Numbered from the stretch's first letter, positions 23,401-36,735 are shown. The stretch is 64,000 nucleotides of DNA from Agelaius tricolor (GCA_023055355.1 JALJCS010000001.1:25357881-25421880); one strand, 5' to 3'. Made by a program: numbers and translations. Notes: generated from the letters alone by a model not told the origin.

Positions 23401-26400
23401 ACAATAAATAGCAGCAAGATTGACAAGGGAGATGCCTGACTTGAGCACAGCTCTGTGGCCTGTGCAGCATGAACAGTAAAAGCTTCTAATGTAGCACTTT
23501 GAGTAGTTGTTAGGAGATCAGTAACAGTCCAGGAAATTTCCTTTATGGTTTCTCTCACTGAAAAAGTGCATTTACAGACACATATCTTAAAAAAAAGATT
23601 TATTACTCAACATAACCTGATCTGGCACAAAAGTAGTATTTTCTAGTAATGCACTAAATTATAGAGGTAGCAAACAGTGTGTTTGATGTGTACTGGATTA
23701 CTATTCTTAAAGTAAAATACAAGAAAAATTGAGATAGTGCTTCCTCAAAACCAGAAAGATGCACTTCATATTTTATATCTTGTAAATTTTCTTAGTTCTT
23801 GATCTGGGGACAAATTAAGGGTCTGACAGTGCTACCCTGGGGTTGGTCAGAGCAGGACTCTCCTAAACTGCTCTGTCCTTCTGTCTCCCTTACTCTTCAT
23901 GATTTGTGCAAGCTGCTTTTTATCCAGGGGTTTTTCTCATATACCAGCTATGGAGAACCACCACCATCTCTAATGATGACTTTGCTGACATTATTTTTAT
24001 TATTATTACTTGCTTGCAGTAATGTTGTAAAGTGAAAATAGATTCTTGATCCACTTAGCCTCCACTTCTCCGGGACTAGTCTAAAGAGGAGACTTCTATT
24101 GTTGCAGTGAAAATCTCTCAGTACCAACTCCATTTGGTTAAGAAAAGAGGGCAAAACATGAATAGGGTTGATTTCCTTAAGCACTATGCTGAAGACAGAT
24201 CACAAAAACAAAGAAAGCTTACCAATATTCAAGTAGATAACAAACCCACCTTTGTGAAATGGTATTTTCTTTGTATAGCAATGAGAAATAATTCCATCCA
24301 CAAAACATTTACGAGAGATATGAAACTGTAAAAGATCTATTGAATCTTTGAATCCAAACCTCACTATTATGTTATTACATCAGTAAAAAAATATGTTATA
24401 TTCTTTATATATGAATAATGAAATTTCTGTATATTCTACATGAACCCATGAAGTTCCATCTTAAGAATAAGGTTACATTTCTTTTGGTCTGTTCCAGTAT
24501 TCCACTTTACTGAAGATAAGATAAAATCCTATCACTTAATTTTTGTCCCACTGAACATTTTTATTATATTTTTATGGCTTTCAACACAGAAAAAGACCCC
24601 CTCCCCCCAAATACAATGCAGCCATGACACAAAGTACCAATTATGTCCATTAGAAAAAACATTTGTGTTGTTGACATTGGAAAGGAGAGTTCAATCTTCA
24701 GACATCCACACCAGTATTTTGGGTAAAAACATTTTTATTAAAAGGAAAACTAGGGTTGAGTTTGCTTTGATTATTTTTGATTTTCTTTCCCAAACAGAAA
24801 GTTCCAAAAAGGAGGCCAAATGAGTGCTATAAATTATTTTATAAGATGACTGTAGGTTGTATATTACAAAACAACTAAACCAAACAAACCAGAAAGCTCT
24901 GGTATTAAGCAAATGAAAAAACCATTCCAGATGGAAAAGAGCTCAAGAGTCAGAGCTGCCCAGAGTCCAGAATGCTCTGTCAAAATTAGGTTATATTAGA
25001 GTAGTCTTGAAAAGGAGGTTTGGAAAAGAGGCAGAGTTGCAACAGGAATTAAACTGTGTTTGACAGGCTAAATGGAATGCATTTCCTAGCTCCAAATGCC
25101 TGCACAGTACTCCTGTAATGGGTGTTTTGCTCAAAGCATAATGAGAAGAGAGGAGGGAAAATTATTTCATTTATCCAGACTATAATCAATCACTTCCAGG
25201 AAAAGAAGTCTTTCATTATTTTCCAAGAGCAATAGGAGTTGTTATGTATATCATGTAGATGTACAAATTGCTTTATGAAAGAAAAAAAGAAAAGTTATTA
25301 AAGAAACAAGATGCACAAAATTAATCTGTTAATTTTATAACTATTTATAGTCATTCTGCTGTCTTTATGACTCAATACCTGCCTTTTTTCTTTATTATCT
25401 CTAAAGTGCCAATAGTCATAAAAGCATGAAAGCAATAGAAAAGGTAGAAAAGCTTCTGAAGAAAAGGTATTTTTTCATCTGGTAACAGATCCAGCCCCAA
25501 GCCATAAAGACTTTTCCTGAAACTTTTAGGACTGCAAAAGTGTGCTGAATTTTGCTGAATTACTTATTTCTGATGGAAATTCCCTAATGGTAATGTTGGT
25601 TTCTGGGCAATGATAGAAATTATTACATAACATGATGGTAGGAAAATGATCAGAAAATATTCTGCACAGCTATATTATCTAAGAATTTCTCTGTGCTTAA
25701 ATTTGTATTGTCTTATCTGGTCATGAGAATAATAGCATTCCCAAATTTAAAGAGCATGAGAGCTGAATCACAGGAAAGTCAGTCTTGTTCTCATTGAAGT
25801 CAACACTTTAATGGCTGGAGACCACCTTTGGTATATAGAATGGAAGACCAAACCCACAACAGTAAGGATTTGATTTTGCTTGCCAATGTGAACTTCATTC
25901 AAAAACAAAAAAATTGAATTAGAGAAATTATCCTTTATTCTCTAAGTGTGCTGCAATGCTCTGAAAGCCTCTTTAATCAGGAAGTACAAGAACAGATTCA
26001 GTGTTTCTATCTTTCCTAGAACCTCTGGAGTCTTGGATAGAGCAAAAACCAGATGAGCCCAAACCAATCTCCCCAAGTGAAAAAAGAAAAAATTGAAAAA
26101 TTCCATGAACCAAGCAAAGCCAGGAAGTTAGAGGCTGCACTAATTATTAGCTTCCAGAAGTCATTTGACATCCAGGAATTTCCTACAGGCGATATTGTGC
26201 CTAAATGCAAAGCTCTGTTACTTTGCAGGCTCTCTACAAGGGCCCTTGCACAGGTTGCTATCAGGTAAATTCCTTATGGAAGCAGCAATGGATGGATGGA
26301 GTCTCAGCTGTGCCCTTGAGCTCTCCAGCTCTGCAGATGTCAGCAAAGTCATCTCTTGTGACACTGCTCTACTTTCAGTGCCAAATCAATCTGTTAGCTA

Positions 26401-27080
26401 GGAAAAGCCTGGGTTCTTTAAAATAGTGAGTCAGTTCAGAAGCAGGCAGCTCTAAAGTGAAGGTTTAGGTATTATGTAGCTGTGTGTCAGTTTTATGGAC
26501 ATAATCCCTCAGTTTTAACTGAGCTTTTTAATTTCACCTAAAAAAGAAGCCAGCTGAATTCTTCCAACCCCTTTTAATTCCCATCTCTGTGTGCAGTTTC
26601 ACTTAGTGTTTCTTATAACAAAAGGCTTTTAAAGTTGATAAATGGCTGCAGAGATTTTGCTTTACTTTGTTGCTTTTCTATTTATTTAACCAAGAGCAGT
26701 TCTTTTAGTCCTGACCTCAGCCTTGTCAAATAGACTGTGTTTGTCAAACTGCTCATGCTCCCATTAACTCCTAGCTGTTTCAGTTGTCAAATTTGATGAA
26801 TGGCTCAAATGCTGTGAGCATCATTAAAAGCAGGGATACTGAGGAAAGTATTATGCTATACTGAGTCCAAATACACACCATAAATAGGAAAATTCCAAGC
26901 AAAGAAAATCTTTTATTGCATAAAGGAAATTGCAAGTGGTTTAAACTAATCTCTTTTAATGCCATCTTTCATATGTGCAGGAGACAAGAAAAGGCCGCTC
27001 AGGTTTCATGGTTAGTATTATCTCTTCATAGTTAAAGAACATTAGTAGCTTTATAACCTTATTTATACAGAGTTCATGGA
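20401..27080. other. Non-coding, long AT-rich stretch
   Basis: Holds a weak 40-bp exon-like interval at 21014-21053 with good splice sites but two open frames. A 19-bp direct repeat lies at 22963-22981 and 22995-23013. A possible trace of an ancient palindromic repeat lies near 25793-25830. A 72-codon frame at 26053-26268 has no recognised domain. No gene is supported. Confidence 0.5.
22963..23013. repeat. 19-bp direct repeat pair
   Basis: TATATTCACATCCCATTTG occurs at 22963-22981 and again at 22995-23013, separated by 13 bases. It is a simple local duplication and interrupts nothing recognisable. Confidence 0.9.
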
Positions 27081-27274
27081 AGTGTTTGGGTCTGCTTGGG
27101 GGAACAGGCCTGCTCAGTGGGAATAAAAGCGCCAGAACAGTTCCCACAGTGCTCTGTGGGTCCGGAGGGTCTGTCCCTTCCCAAAACAGAGCCTGCTGTT
27201 CCTGGAACTCTGGCTTCCCCCGAGTGAAATCACAGAGCGCAGCGGCTGCGGTTTGCCCCGCAGGACTGGCCGGG

Positions 27275-28338
27275 CCCAGCTCTGTCCCGGCTGTGCCCAG
27301 GGCAGGGAGCGCCGGGTCCCGGCTGTGCCCAGGGCAGGGAGCGCAGCCCAGCTCTGTCCCGGCTGTGCCCAGGGCAGGGAGCGCCGGATCCCGGCTGTGC
27401 CCAGGGCAGGGAGCGCCGGATCCCGGCTGTGCCCAGGGCAGGGAGCTCAGCCCAGCTCTGTCCCGGCTGTGCCCAGAGCAGGGAGCGCCGGATCCCGGCT
27501 GTGCCCAGGGCAGGGAGCTCAGCCCAGCTCTGTCCCGGCTGTGCCCAGAGCAGGGAGCGCCGGATCCCGGCTGTGCCCAGGGCAGGGAGCTCAGCCCAGC
27601 TCTGTCCCGGCTGTGCCCAGGGCAGGGAGCTCAGCCCAGCTCTGTCCCGGCTGTGCCCAGAGCAGGGAGCGCCGGATCCCGGCTGTGCCCAGGGCAGGGA
27701 GCTCAGCCCAGCTCTGTCCCGGCTGTGCCCAGGGCAGGGAGCTCAGCCCAGCTCTGTCCCGGCTGTGCCCAGGGCAGGGAGTGCCGGATCCCGGCTGTGC
27801 CCAGGGCAGGGAGCGCAGCCCAGCTCTGTCCCGGCTGTGCCCAGGGCAGGGAGTGCCGGATCCCGGCTGTGCCCAGGGCAGGGAGCGCAGCTCAGCTCTG
27901 TTCCCGGAGCTGCCTGAGCAGGGAGCGCAGCCCAGCTCTGTCCCGGCTGTGCCCAGGGCAGGGAGCGCCGGATCCCGGCTGTGCCCAGGGCAGGGAGCTC
28001 AGCCCAGCTCTGTTCCCGGAGCTGCCTGAGCAGGGAGCTCAGCCCAGCTCTGTCCCGGCTGTGCCCAGGGCAGGGAGCGCCGGATCCCGGCTGTGCCCAG
28101 GGCAGGGAGCGCAGCCCAGCTCTGTTCCCGGAGCTGCCTGAGCAGGGAGCTCAGCCCAGCTCTGTCCCGGCTGTGCCCAGGGCAGGGAGCGCCGGATCCC
28201 GGCTGTGCCCAGGGCAGGGAGCGCAGCCCAGCTCTGTCCCGGAGCTGCCTGAGCAGGGAGCGCAGCCCAGCTCTGTCCCGGAGCTGCCTGAGCAGGGAGC
28301 GCAGCCCAGCTCTGTCCCGGAGCTGCCCGGGCAGGCAG
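27275..28338. repeat. GC-rich minisatellite with higher-order 72/112-bp structure
   Basis: About 29 units stand head to tail, each ending in a GGGAG-type word. Short units (32 bp) carry GGATCC in ten of eleven copies. Long units (40 bp) begin CTCAGCCCAG or CGCAGCCCAG. A third type (39-40 bp) has CCCGGAGCTGCCTGAGCAG in place of CCCGGCTGTGCCCAGGGCAG. In the left part long and short units mostly alternate as 72-bp pairs. At 27886-28221 a third-type, long, short triplet of exactly 112 bp occurs three times in a row. Three third-type units, the last degenerate, close the array. Few stop codons arise, so frames of up to 351 codons cross it on both strands. These have no ATG-based gene structure and are by-products. 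Confidence 0.97.
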
Positions 28339-28440
28339 CACAGGCCCCGACGCGGCCGAAGCGCGGCTCTGGTTCCGCTCCAGGAGCCTCGGAGCTGATC
28401 CCGGCCGCGGCTCCGTCTGCCCTTTGCCGTACTTAGCAGC
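28339..28440. other. CpG-rich flank of the minisatellite
   Basis: Unique sequence dense in CpG (CGACGCGGCCGAAGCGCGG at about 28349-28367 and further CGs to 28430). With the array itself this makes a CpG-rich block of about 1.2 kb. It may be a CpG island in which the minisatellite expanded. No gene start is evident. Confidence 0.5.
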
Positions 28441-28591
28441 ACAGCGAGGCTCAGCGTTAGTGCTGGGAAGTTGGGCAATGGCTTCAGCACAAAGAATAAC
28501 TTGTTTTTTTGGGGGTTGCGGTGTTGTTCTAGATTCTGAGCTATTTTTAACTGTTGAAGTCCACCTAAAGGCCAAAGAATGGCTCTTTGAA

Positions 28592-28650
28592 TTGTTGTGG
28601 GGTTTTTTTGGGGGGTTTTTTTTGGTGTTTTTTTGTTTTGTTTTTTTTTG
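28592..28650 (+). repeat. 59-nt G/T-only tract
   Basis: No A or C occurs for 59 bases. Runs of 4 to 9 T alternate with G runs of up to six. It is a low-complexity strand-biased tract about 250 bp beyond the minisatellite. The complement is A/C-only. Confidence 0.9.
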
Positions 28651-31600
28651 CATTCTTGAAGCAGATAAAATTCTTCAGATGAATATTTATACAGAGATAC
28701 ATATATATTTAGATATGAAAGTTATACACTTCTAGACTGGTGACACTCCTCTGCTTATTAAGGTCAAGACAGAGTTACTGGGGTATTTTTTTAAATTATT
28801 TTAGTTTTTAAAATCTGTAATCTAAGTGCATATGCATACAGGCTAGTTCTAATATCCCTGAGTGTTACTCATGTGGAATTTTCATCATGAAGAAGTACAC
28901 TGCTGCAGTAGATTTTTCCTGGGCAGTGGTACAAACCATTACAATAAGGAGAGCAGGCAAACCATTACAGCAATTCTGAAACAGAATCAGAAGTAGGTCA
29001 TCAATTTTATATTTTCCTAAACTACAGCAGCATCAATTTTTTTTTTCTTCTTATTAGAAGATAGGAATTATTTCTTGATCTCTTGATCTCTGTGATTTTT
29101 AGGAAACACAGAGTTGTGTCAGAAGCTGCATCAGCTAGGGTTTGCCTTCAGTGAGTGCAACTCTTCCTGGCTGCTTGAGTGCAAGCAATGGCAGAAATCC
29201 TCTCTCTGCTATTGCAGCTAACTCAAACTTTAGTTTTGAGATGATCTTTCCAAAGTTTTGGAAAGATGATGCAGGATGTCAGTTACTGAACATGAGGCAC
29301 CATTGCTCTAAATCAAAGATTGGCATCACAGCCACAGCATAAATCCAAAGATGTTGAGGGAAGCATTGACAGTTAATTCATGTCAGTAATTTTTCCCTTA
29401 CCTAGATGCCATCAGTGGCAGAGTGCAGGGGGGAGCTGTGGGCTTCCATGACTGCCAAGGAGGGTGCAAGGGTGGGCAGTGAGGAGCCTTCTCCTGCCTG
29501 CTGTCTGCACCAGGGATATCCAAACTACCCCATGAACTCAGTGGCTGAGTGATGAGAGAATTTATTATTTTCTCCCAGGTGAAAAGGTGCTGCTTTTTGT
29601 TTGGACTAGATTTCTAGGTTTGCCTGTATTCAGATCACAGGAACTGGATGTGGAAAATACAAACTTAATTTCATCCAGAGAAGCCATGAAATGGTATCAT
29701 TGTATATAATCATGAATGTGTGTTACTATGCTAGGGTGTAGCTGCTGTTTGTTGCCTAGTGCCCTAAATACATATTTGGTTTTCTGAATAGTTCTGGGGT
29801 TTCTTTAAATCAATGAAGCTCAGAGTTCTTTTGTTATTCACTGGGTGGTAATACTATTAGCAAGCAAAATACTTTCATTAGGACAAATGCTTTTTTTAAG
29901 CCTCAACTTATTCTTATTTCTACCTGTAGCAGAAATTAAATATTTATTAGGCAAAACAAAGTAGGAAAGCTGCAATCATTCCCTAATGAGGCTTCCTGCA
30001 CTTTTAATCATGATTTGTTGGTGTCTCTGGATTTCTGTTACTCTCAGGAGTACTGACTTTATTTGATTAGCCACATTCAATGTGAGTCTATAGGAACAGG
30101 CTCTGTATTTATGATTGCATTCTATTGGACAGAATTATAACCATCAGGATAGCTGCATCTCTGAATTGAATGTAAGTATGTACATACACAGGTGGGTACC
30201 AAGCCCCCAGCTCACACATGCTCTCCCACTAAGATCAGTGAGACCAGCATTTATGAGAAAATAGAGTTCTGCAGGTTCAGTTGGTCTCTAATGAAACATG
30301 ACCTTGACCTGGGAAAGTGGGATTGGAGACGTCAGTATCTACACACTTGTTAAAGCAGTGAAATGAGGAATTTGGCTCATAGTTCACTGAAAAGGCATCA
30401 GCAAGGTTAAAGCAAAACATAAGAAAAAGCTTGTTTGCTGTGCCCTCTTGTCCAGCAAATAAATGATACTGTCAGGAGTTTTGAAGCAGGCATTTCAGCC
30501 TGTTCCTGGAAAGCACCACTGGCGAGAAAAATAATTTTCAGTAGAACTCAAGAACTGAGAGGAAAATCATTGTATAAATCAGTAACAAGTTGGCCCCCAG
30601 GCAGCCAAGCTAGAGAGGACTCATTTCCTATGGATTTCTGTCTCTCCTGCCTCACTGTCTGCTTCCCAGCTCTCATCCACCATCAATCCTGCCCATCTTT
30701 TGTGCCTGCAGCACCTGGCAGGGAGCTCTGTGCCCATGGCCAGGGTGGCACTGCTGTGTGTGCAGCCATCAGCTGTCCCCAGCTTGCACAGGACTTGTCA
30801 CAACTTGACTCACTGAGACCTCTGCCCTTCTGTAAAAGGGAGTTAAAACTGGGGGCAAAGAGCAAGCAGATGACAGGCAAACATTCATATGACACAATTA
30901 TGTGGAAACCTCATTTCCCTGAGGAACTGTGCACTCTTTAGTGGTCAGTATTTTTAGAGATTGGATATTTTGCTTATTTTGGAAAGCAAGTAGAAAGATG
31001 CATAGAAGCAATCACAGAGGTGGCACCATGTTTTCCCTGAGTAAATACCCACAAAGATATTCCAGATTACCATATTCCACAACACACATATCCTATCCCT
31101 GCTGCTTATACCCTTTGGATTAAGATGCACCCCAGACACTGAGGACCTGAAGTGCAGAAGCCTCATATCAAACCAGCCTGGCCCCCTTGTTTGGTGGTCT
31201 CCAGGACTGCTACATTTATGTCATCTAGATATGTTAATGTTTGGAAGAGAATTTGAAATTTAACAAAGGACTCCTACTCAACAGAACAAAAGAACACCAG
31301 TTTCTCCTTGACAGTGATGCTGGTGATGTCAGTAGGATTGCAGGATTTATCCCAGCATTTCTGGGTTGGGGGGTTCTCTTTAATAATTGTCATATTTTTC
31401 CTGTAATGATGGATTAATTGCAGGAATAACTCAATGCAGCTATGATACCCTCAGTACCCTGCAGCAGAATTGTCAGAGCAAGTACACACTTTTCATTTTC
31501 TTTCCTCTGTTTTATTTGCTTGCTTGTCACTTCAGTTTACCCAGGAGTGTTTGTTTTGTGCTGTTGCCACTCAGACAATGCTAGGGCTGGGCAGTAAATA

Positions 31601-34600
31601 AGGGACAAAGATCTTATCAATTTAGATAACAAGGAGAGTTTGTGTGTGTGTGTTTTAAGAAAGAAACTTTGAAGAAATTTTGCATCACATGAAATTTTCT
31701 AGTTTTTATTAAACAATAAAAGTTATATATTTTCATTTTTATAGTAATCAGGCTATAAGTAGGGGGAATTTTTGCTTAGTTTTGAAATTCATAAGGTGTG
31801 ACAGAAAGGAGTTATTTTCCCTGACATTAAAATATTAAATCATCATCAGAACTTGTCTCTGGACTCACAGACAATAATTTGTGTATCTCCTGTTCTTTAT
31901 TGTACTTTTGTCTCACAGGCATAATGTAAGAGCCCTACTTTTCTCACAAAATGTGCATCTCCAGTAGTGTGTATGTGGGACAAACTGGACAAACTTAGCT
32001 AATAAGTTACATGGGCAACAAATCCTTGCTGGTTAGAGAGTTCCTGTTATTTCTCCTTTCATTTTCCCTATCCAATGTATACATCCTACAAAGCTTGAAA
32101 GCTTTGTAAAGTACTAGATGTAACTGAATAATTTACTAAAAATTTAGAAATGTTTACTTGGACCTAAATTTTGTTCTTCTCTTTCTCTTTCTTTTTTGCC
32201 ATTTCTAGATGAAGAAAAGTATTTCTAGCAGTGGCAAAAATATTAGCATTGTCCAGTGCCCAGAAACCATGTCACTGCAAATAGTAAATGAAGTTTAATC
32301 ATATGGTGTGATCTCCAGCTCCCTGAGTCTCTCACCAAAGTGAGTGAGGCTGAAATTCCCTCATGTTATATCTCTCTGCTATAAGTTATGGTGTTGTCTC
32401 TTTGCTACAGAAGTTTTGAATTTGTTCTCTAACACTACTTCTTTCTTGTCTTATAGGTTTGTGATCCTTCTAGTCATGTGAATTTTCAGCCCACCCAACA
32501 CTTTTCTGAGGTACCTGGTACTTGCATCTTTTGCTTCAGCATCCTAGAAATTCAAGCATCTTCTTGACTTCTACATTATGGGAGTTATTGCACCCAGATA
32601 TACCACAATTATCAATAATCAGCTGCTTGCAAGAATATTTCAGCTGACGTCCCTGTGATTGTGTGTTCTTGTTTTACTATTTCTAAATATTCTGTTAGGT
32701 TTCAGCTCCTACAATCTATTTAGAAGCATCCTCCAGACTAGCCCTTTGTCCATATTTTAAAATGATCATTTGCATGTGTTGCATGAGATCACTGCTTTTT
32801 AGGATGAAGATTCACTGAAGACTTAAGTGAGGCAGAGGACCTGACTAACTCCCAAAGCCAAAGGTGTCCAAATCGTTATGGTCTAACTCATAACTGTCCT
32901 AAGAAGGAATTAAATATAACAAAGAAGTGGGAATTTCCAGGCCTGAGTTCCGCACCAGAGTTCCTAGACTCCAAATCATCATAAAGGCTTGTTTTTCCCA
33001 AAACACAAACACCCTTCTGACCTCTCTGATTTTCTGACATAAACTAAGAATCTTTTTCATGATAATCAGTCAAGTATCAGTTCCAAAAAGCCATTGCTGT
33101 GCATTATAGGCACTTATGCACATTAGAAAACAAAACAAAACAAGCTGTCTACCACTTTCCGGGATTAATGCTATGAAGGATTTTATGGGTGGTCCATAAG
33201 TGGACAGAATGTTGCACTAATGTGTGACTGCATGGCAATTAAGCTTAATTAGGGAAGGTTTTGAAAAAGACAAATGAAAGTAAATTATGGGAATGAAAGC
33301 AACTGTGCTTTTGGGGACCACACTCTGGCACACTGGTTCAGCGAAGTGTTGCTAAAAATGTCCCCCTTCTGTCAGGTTCTGACACACATCCAGCACTTTG
33401 TCAAACCAAGCCTTTTTCTGGGGAAGGGGGAATCTCTTAGGAGCACATTCTTCACCCAGTCTCTGCTGAGCTCCCTGGTGTCATGAGGAGACAGCTGTGC
33501 TTCCAGAGTGAGAGCAGCAGCAGATGACCCTGAATCCATGGCCACCCGGGTTAGTTCAGCATTGCCTCTTTTCTGCATGGAGAAACAAAGGTAACCATCA
33601 ATGTGGATTTTCTGGGGACATTTTTTACAATTTTGTACTTTTAGTGCTTTCTCAGATTTACAGCTGAGCACCCCATATGGAACATCTGATTCTGGTTGAA
33701 GTGATTTTCTCTGGTGAGAAGCCCTCAGTAGGCAGACCTGGAGCAGTTTCCAGGCTTCCACAGTGCATGGTTTGAGGGCAATCCATAAAACAAGCTCCTT
33801 CAGAGCAGAGGAGTTCAGGGTCTCTGTGCTCACACTGTTTCAGAGCTAGGTGCCCTTCTTCAAAAAAGTTTTAAAGGAAACAAAACTCAAAATGCTGAAA
33901 TCCTCAATGGAACAGATTTGCTTTTTTCTTCTCTGGACTAAGTGGTTGTTACTGCAGGCACTGTTATAGTATGCTATGTTATATTGGATTTTATTAAATT
34001 ATGGAAAATAATTAAATAGAAAACCAGAGGAAAAATGCTACACAATCTGCAGGCAGATCTTTTTTTAGCTTGAATAGTGTCTGGTATTGCTTTCCACCAG
34101 GACATGGGGATGCTTTTTTTTCCCTAATGAACTTTTTACATCCGAAATGAAATACTGATTCTGTGGACAATTTATTAAGAAAAGCAGCAGTTTCATGTGA
34201 GGAGTTTTCAATCCAACAGGGAATTTATATGTGGAAATCATATATGGGTATAGGGAAACACCTCATAAAAAGAATGGCTACATGGTCAGCAGCTGTAATT
34301 TATGTTCATTCTCTTTTAATAAAAAATATGTGTTCAGAATGATCTTTTATTTTTTTATTGCAGCTCAGCAAGGTACCCTCAACTGTAGCTGTTTAACCTC
34401 CTGACTTTCTTTGGTTTGTTTTTGCAAAAAGCAAAGTTAAACCTCGTAATTGTGTTTTCAGTTACCAAGCTTATTCATACGTGAAAGGTGTGACAGGGAC
34501 TCTTCTCTCCACTGAAGGATATTGAAGTAAGTGTTGATAGAAACATCACACATAAAAGAGTGTTAAAATGAAAACAGAGACAAGAGTATGCTAAATAGAG

Positions 34601-36574
34601 AAAAGAAGCTGGATCTGGGATTTGATGGGTGAACATGAACAGCTGTGCACAGGTAATCCAGATACATGTCCTAATGCCTAAGCTCTCCAGGTTAGGTGGA
34701 TGTTTACCTGAACTACTCAGATAAAAATTTGCAAATGAGGTATGTGTCCATAAATCACAATCTTCTTCAGGTCAAATGTTGTGGAAATCTGTCAGATTAA
34801 AAATTATATTCCTAGAAAGGATGCTCCAACAAAACCTCTAGATGGGATCTAATATTTAGCAAAGTGTTGTATCTGAAGAGAGATCCCCTTAGCTGCAGAA
34901 CCTTATTCAGATCCCCTACTTGCTTCTATCTCTGTAGCTGGAAAGTGAAGGCACTTCTAAGGATTTGCTGGCATGTGAGGTAATGAGAAATTCCAGGGTC
35001 TGGTGGGATCTGTGACAGCACTTGTGAGGGGAACTGGCACAATCTCCTTGGCAGAGTTGTTACCCAGCTCTCCATAGACTCACTCTGTAGTGGTGGTGAT
35101 CAGATTTTGGTGGAAGTCTGATGCAGCCTGTGAAGCAGCAGGTGAACAAGCCATTTCTTCACTAGAAGGCTAAACCCAGCATTTATTACTTCCTCTTAGG
35201 TCACAGAAACATCACTCATCTTTCAGTTGGACAATAACCACACCCTTTTAATTTTCATCTGCCTAACACACTCTGTCCTACATATCTTTTGCACATGCTG
35301 TAAATGCCCTTCCTCCAGCAGTATTTCTGCTGTGCTCCTGCTGGCACCTTCTGCAGCAGCCAGACCTCTGGGCATTCCTGGGACAGACTCGTGGGGAATT
35401 TTCTGAGTCAAATTAGCAAGGGCAAAGGTCAGTATTGCTCAGTTAATAACAAGAAAAATCCACCTGGATTAGTACTGGCTATTTAATAGGAACCAACAGA
35501 GCATCAAGATTTGGCCTTCTATGGTTTGGATACTTTCTAAATTATATTTTTATGTCAGAATGCTGCTGTGTTGCTTGTTGGAAGACTAGGGAAAAGCAAA
35601 GTTTTACAGTTTGAGGAGAGCTGCAACAGCAGCTGGAGCTATTCTGCCTACTCTTTCCCCACGTTGCAAAGCTTTAAAGCCAGAGAAAGTGAGCTGCCAA
35701 AGAAAATACACTAACAAAGCAGATGAGTCCATTATTCCCAGTTTTCTAGGAGATATGTTTCAGTCTATGAGTTCTGTATTTCTGCAAGAAATGTTTAATA
35801 TTTAGAGGTGAAGGAACTCAGGCTTGCTAGTGTTTTTAGATTCCTTTCTGACCTGCTTTCTTTTTTTTTCTCCCCACCTCCTTCCCTTTTTTGTGGCTTT
35901 CCAATGTAAGTAGCCACAGCAAACCCCTATTCGGGATCCAGGAGGAATCCTTCACTGCCAGCCTCAGGAGAATGTTGGTGACAGCCGCTGAAATGCCTTG
36001 ATCACACACTCCCAGCACCCTGCCCTGCCAGCAGCAGAAGGAAAGTCCAGCTTCTGTTAATAAGGTGCAGAGAGTAGCCAAAATATTTTGTGAATTTTCT
36101 GGCTCAAAAGGGTAATGAAGCTACCTCTGTCTCAGTGCACTGGCACAGGAGCAAACTAAACAACTGGGAAATATGTTTCAGAGGAGAAATACAGAGCACA
36201 TACTTCTTGGATTTCACACTTCCACTGGAAGCTGAGCTTTGCCTCTTTCTACCTCTTTTCCAGGCTGGCTGAACCCTTTTGCACAAAAAGTGGGAGGGAT
36301 GGGGGAGGGCGAGCAGGCTTTTCTGCAGATTAGCTTCAGGCAGCTCTTGCCAGACCAAAAGTTACATTGGAAAGCCTTTCTTAGTTTATACCAAAACAAT
36401 TAATTGTTTAATATGTAAAGTAAAACCAGAGAGTTATTCCCATAAATTTGGTTTCAACTCTACCTTTCTATTAGCTTTGAGCAAAAGAAATCTCCACACT
36501 GGGAGCACAGTCAGATTCTTTGGGCTCTCTTCAAAAAGCTCTTTTTGTCATTCCTCTCTGACCTCCTCCCTGCT
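28651..36574. other. Non-coding, long unique stretch
   Basis: Only short low-complexity patches are seen, such as (TG)7 at about 31641-31653 and T-rich 29036-29048. Frames at 30435-30941 (168 codons) and 33372-33833 (153 codons, minus) show no family motif or splice context I can defend. No repeat family recognised. Confidence 0.5.
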
Positions 36575-36735
36575 AGTCCCGGGATGAAAAGCAAGCCAAA
36601 GATCTGCTGAGAAATGGGCCGAGCCACTGCTGACCTTTGCAAATCCAATTTCTTCAAAGCGAGAGCTAATCGACGTGTTCCCACGCTGTGTATTGCTGAA
36701 ACTTACGGTGCAATTCAAGGAATGAATTCACCATG
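36575..36735. promoter_or_regulatory. Candidate conserved regulatory element
   Basis: Seven CpGs are retained in about 130 bp of an AT-rich, CpG-depleted neighbourhood. TGACCTTTGCAAAT at 36631-36644 combines a nuclear-receptor-type half-site with a POU/C/EBP-like core, followed by GCTAATCGAC. No tandem or transposon structure explains it. The reading as enhancer is inference. Confidence 0.25.

Noticed and set aside
25793..25830. Trace of another ancient palindromic repeat (CATTGAAGTCAACA word)
   Set aside because: Only one short word matches and no second arm or element boundary could be found.
26229..26264. 36-bp interval between TTTGCAG and GTAAAT that looks like a mini-exon
   Set aside because: The polypyrimidine tract is weak and such short AG/GT pairs occur often by chance.
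26053..26268. 72-codon ATG frame with a plausible amino-acid mix (Lys/Glu-rich start)
   Set aside because: A stop lies just five codons upstream, no splice or promoter context is convincing and no family is recognised. The length is within chance for this much DNA.
27086..28141. 351-codon open frame with Pro/Ala/Gly/Ser repeats across the minisatellite
   Set aside because: It starts at TTG, not ATG. Long frames are open on both strands, and unit lengths of 32, 40 and 112 bp shift the frame. It is a by-product of stop-poor tandem DNA.
27275..28338. CRISPR-like repeat array
   Set aside because: Units are contiguous with no unique spacers, and the genome is vertebrate.
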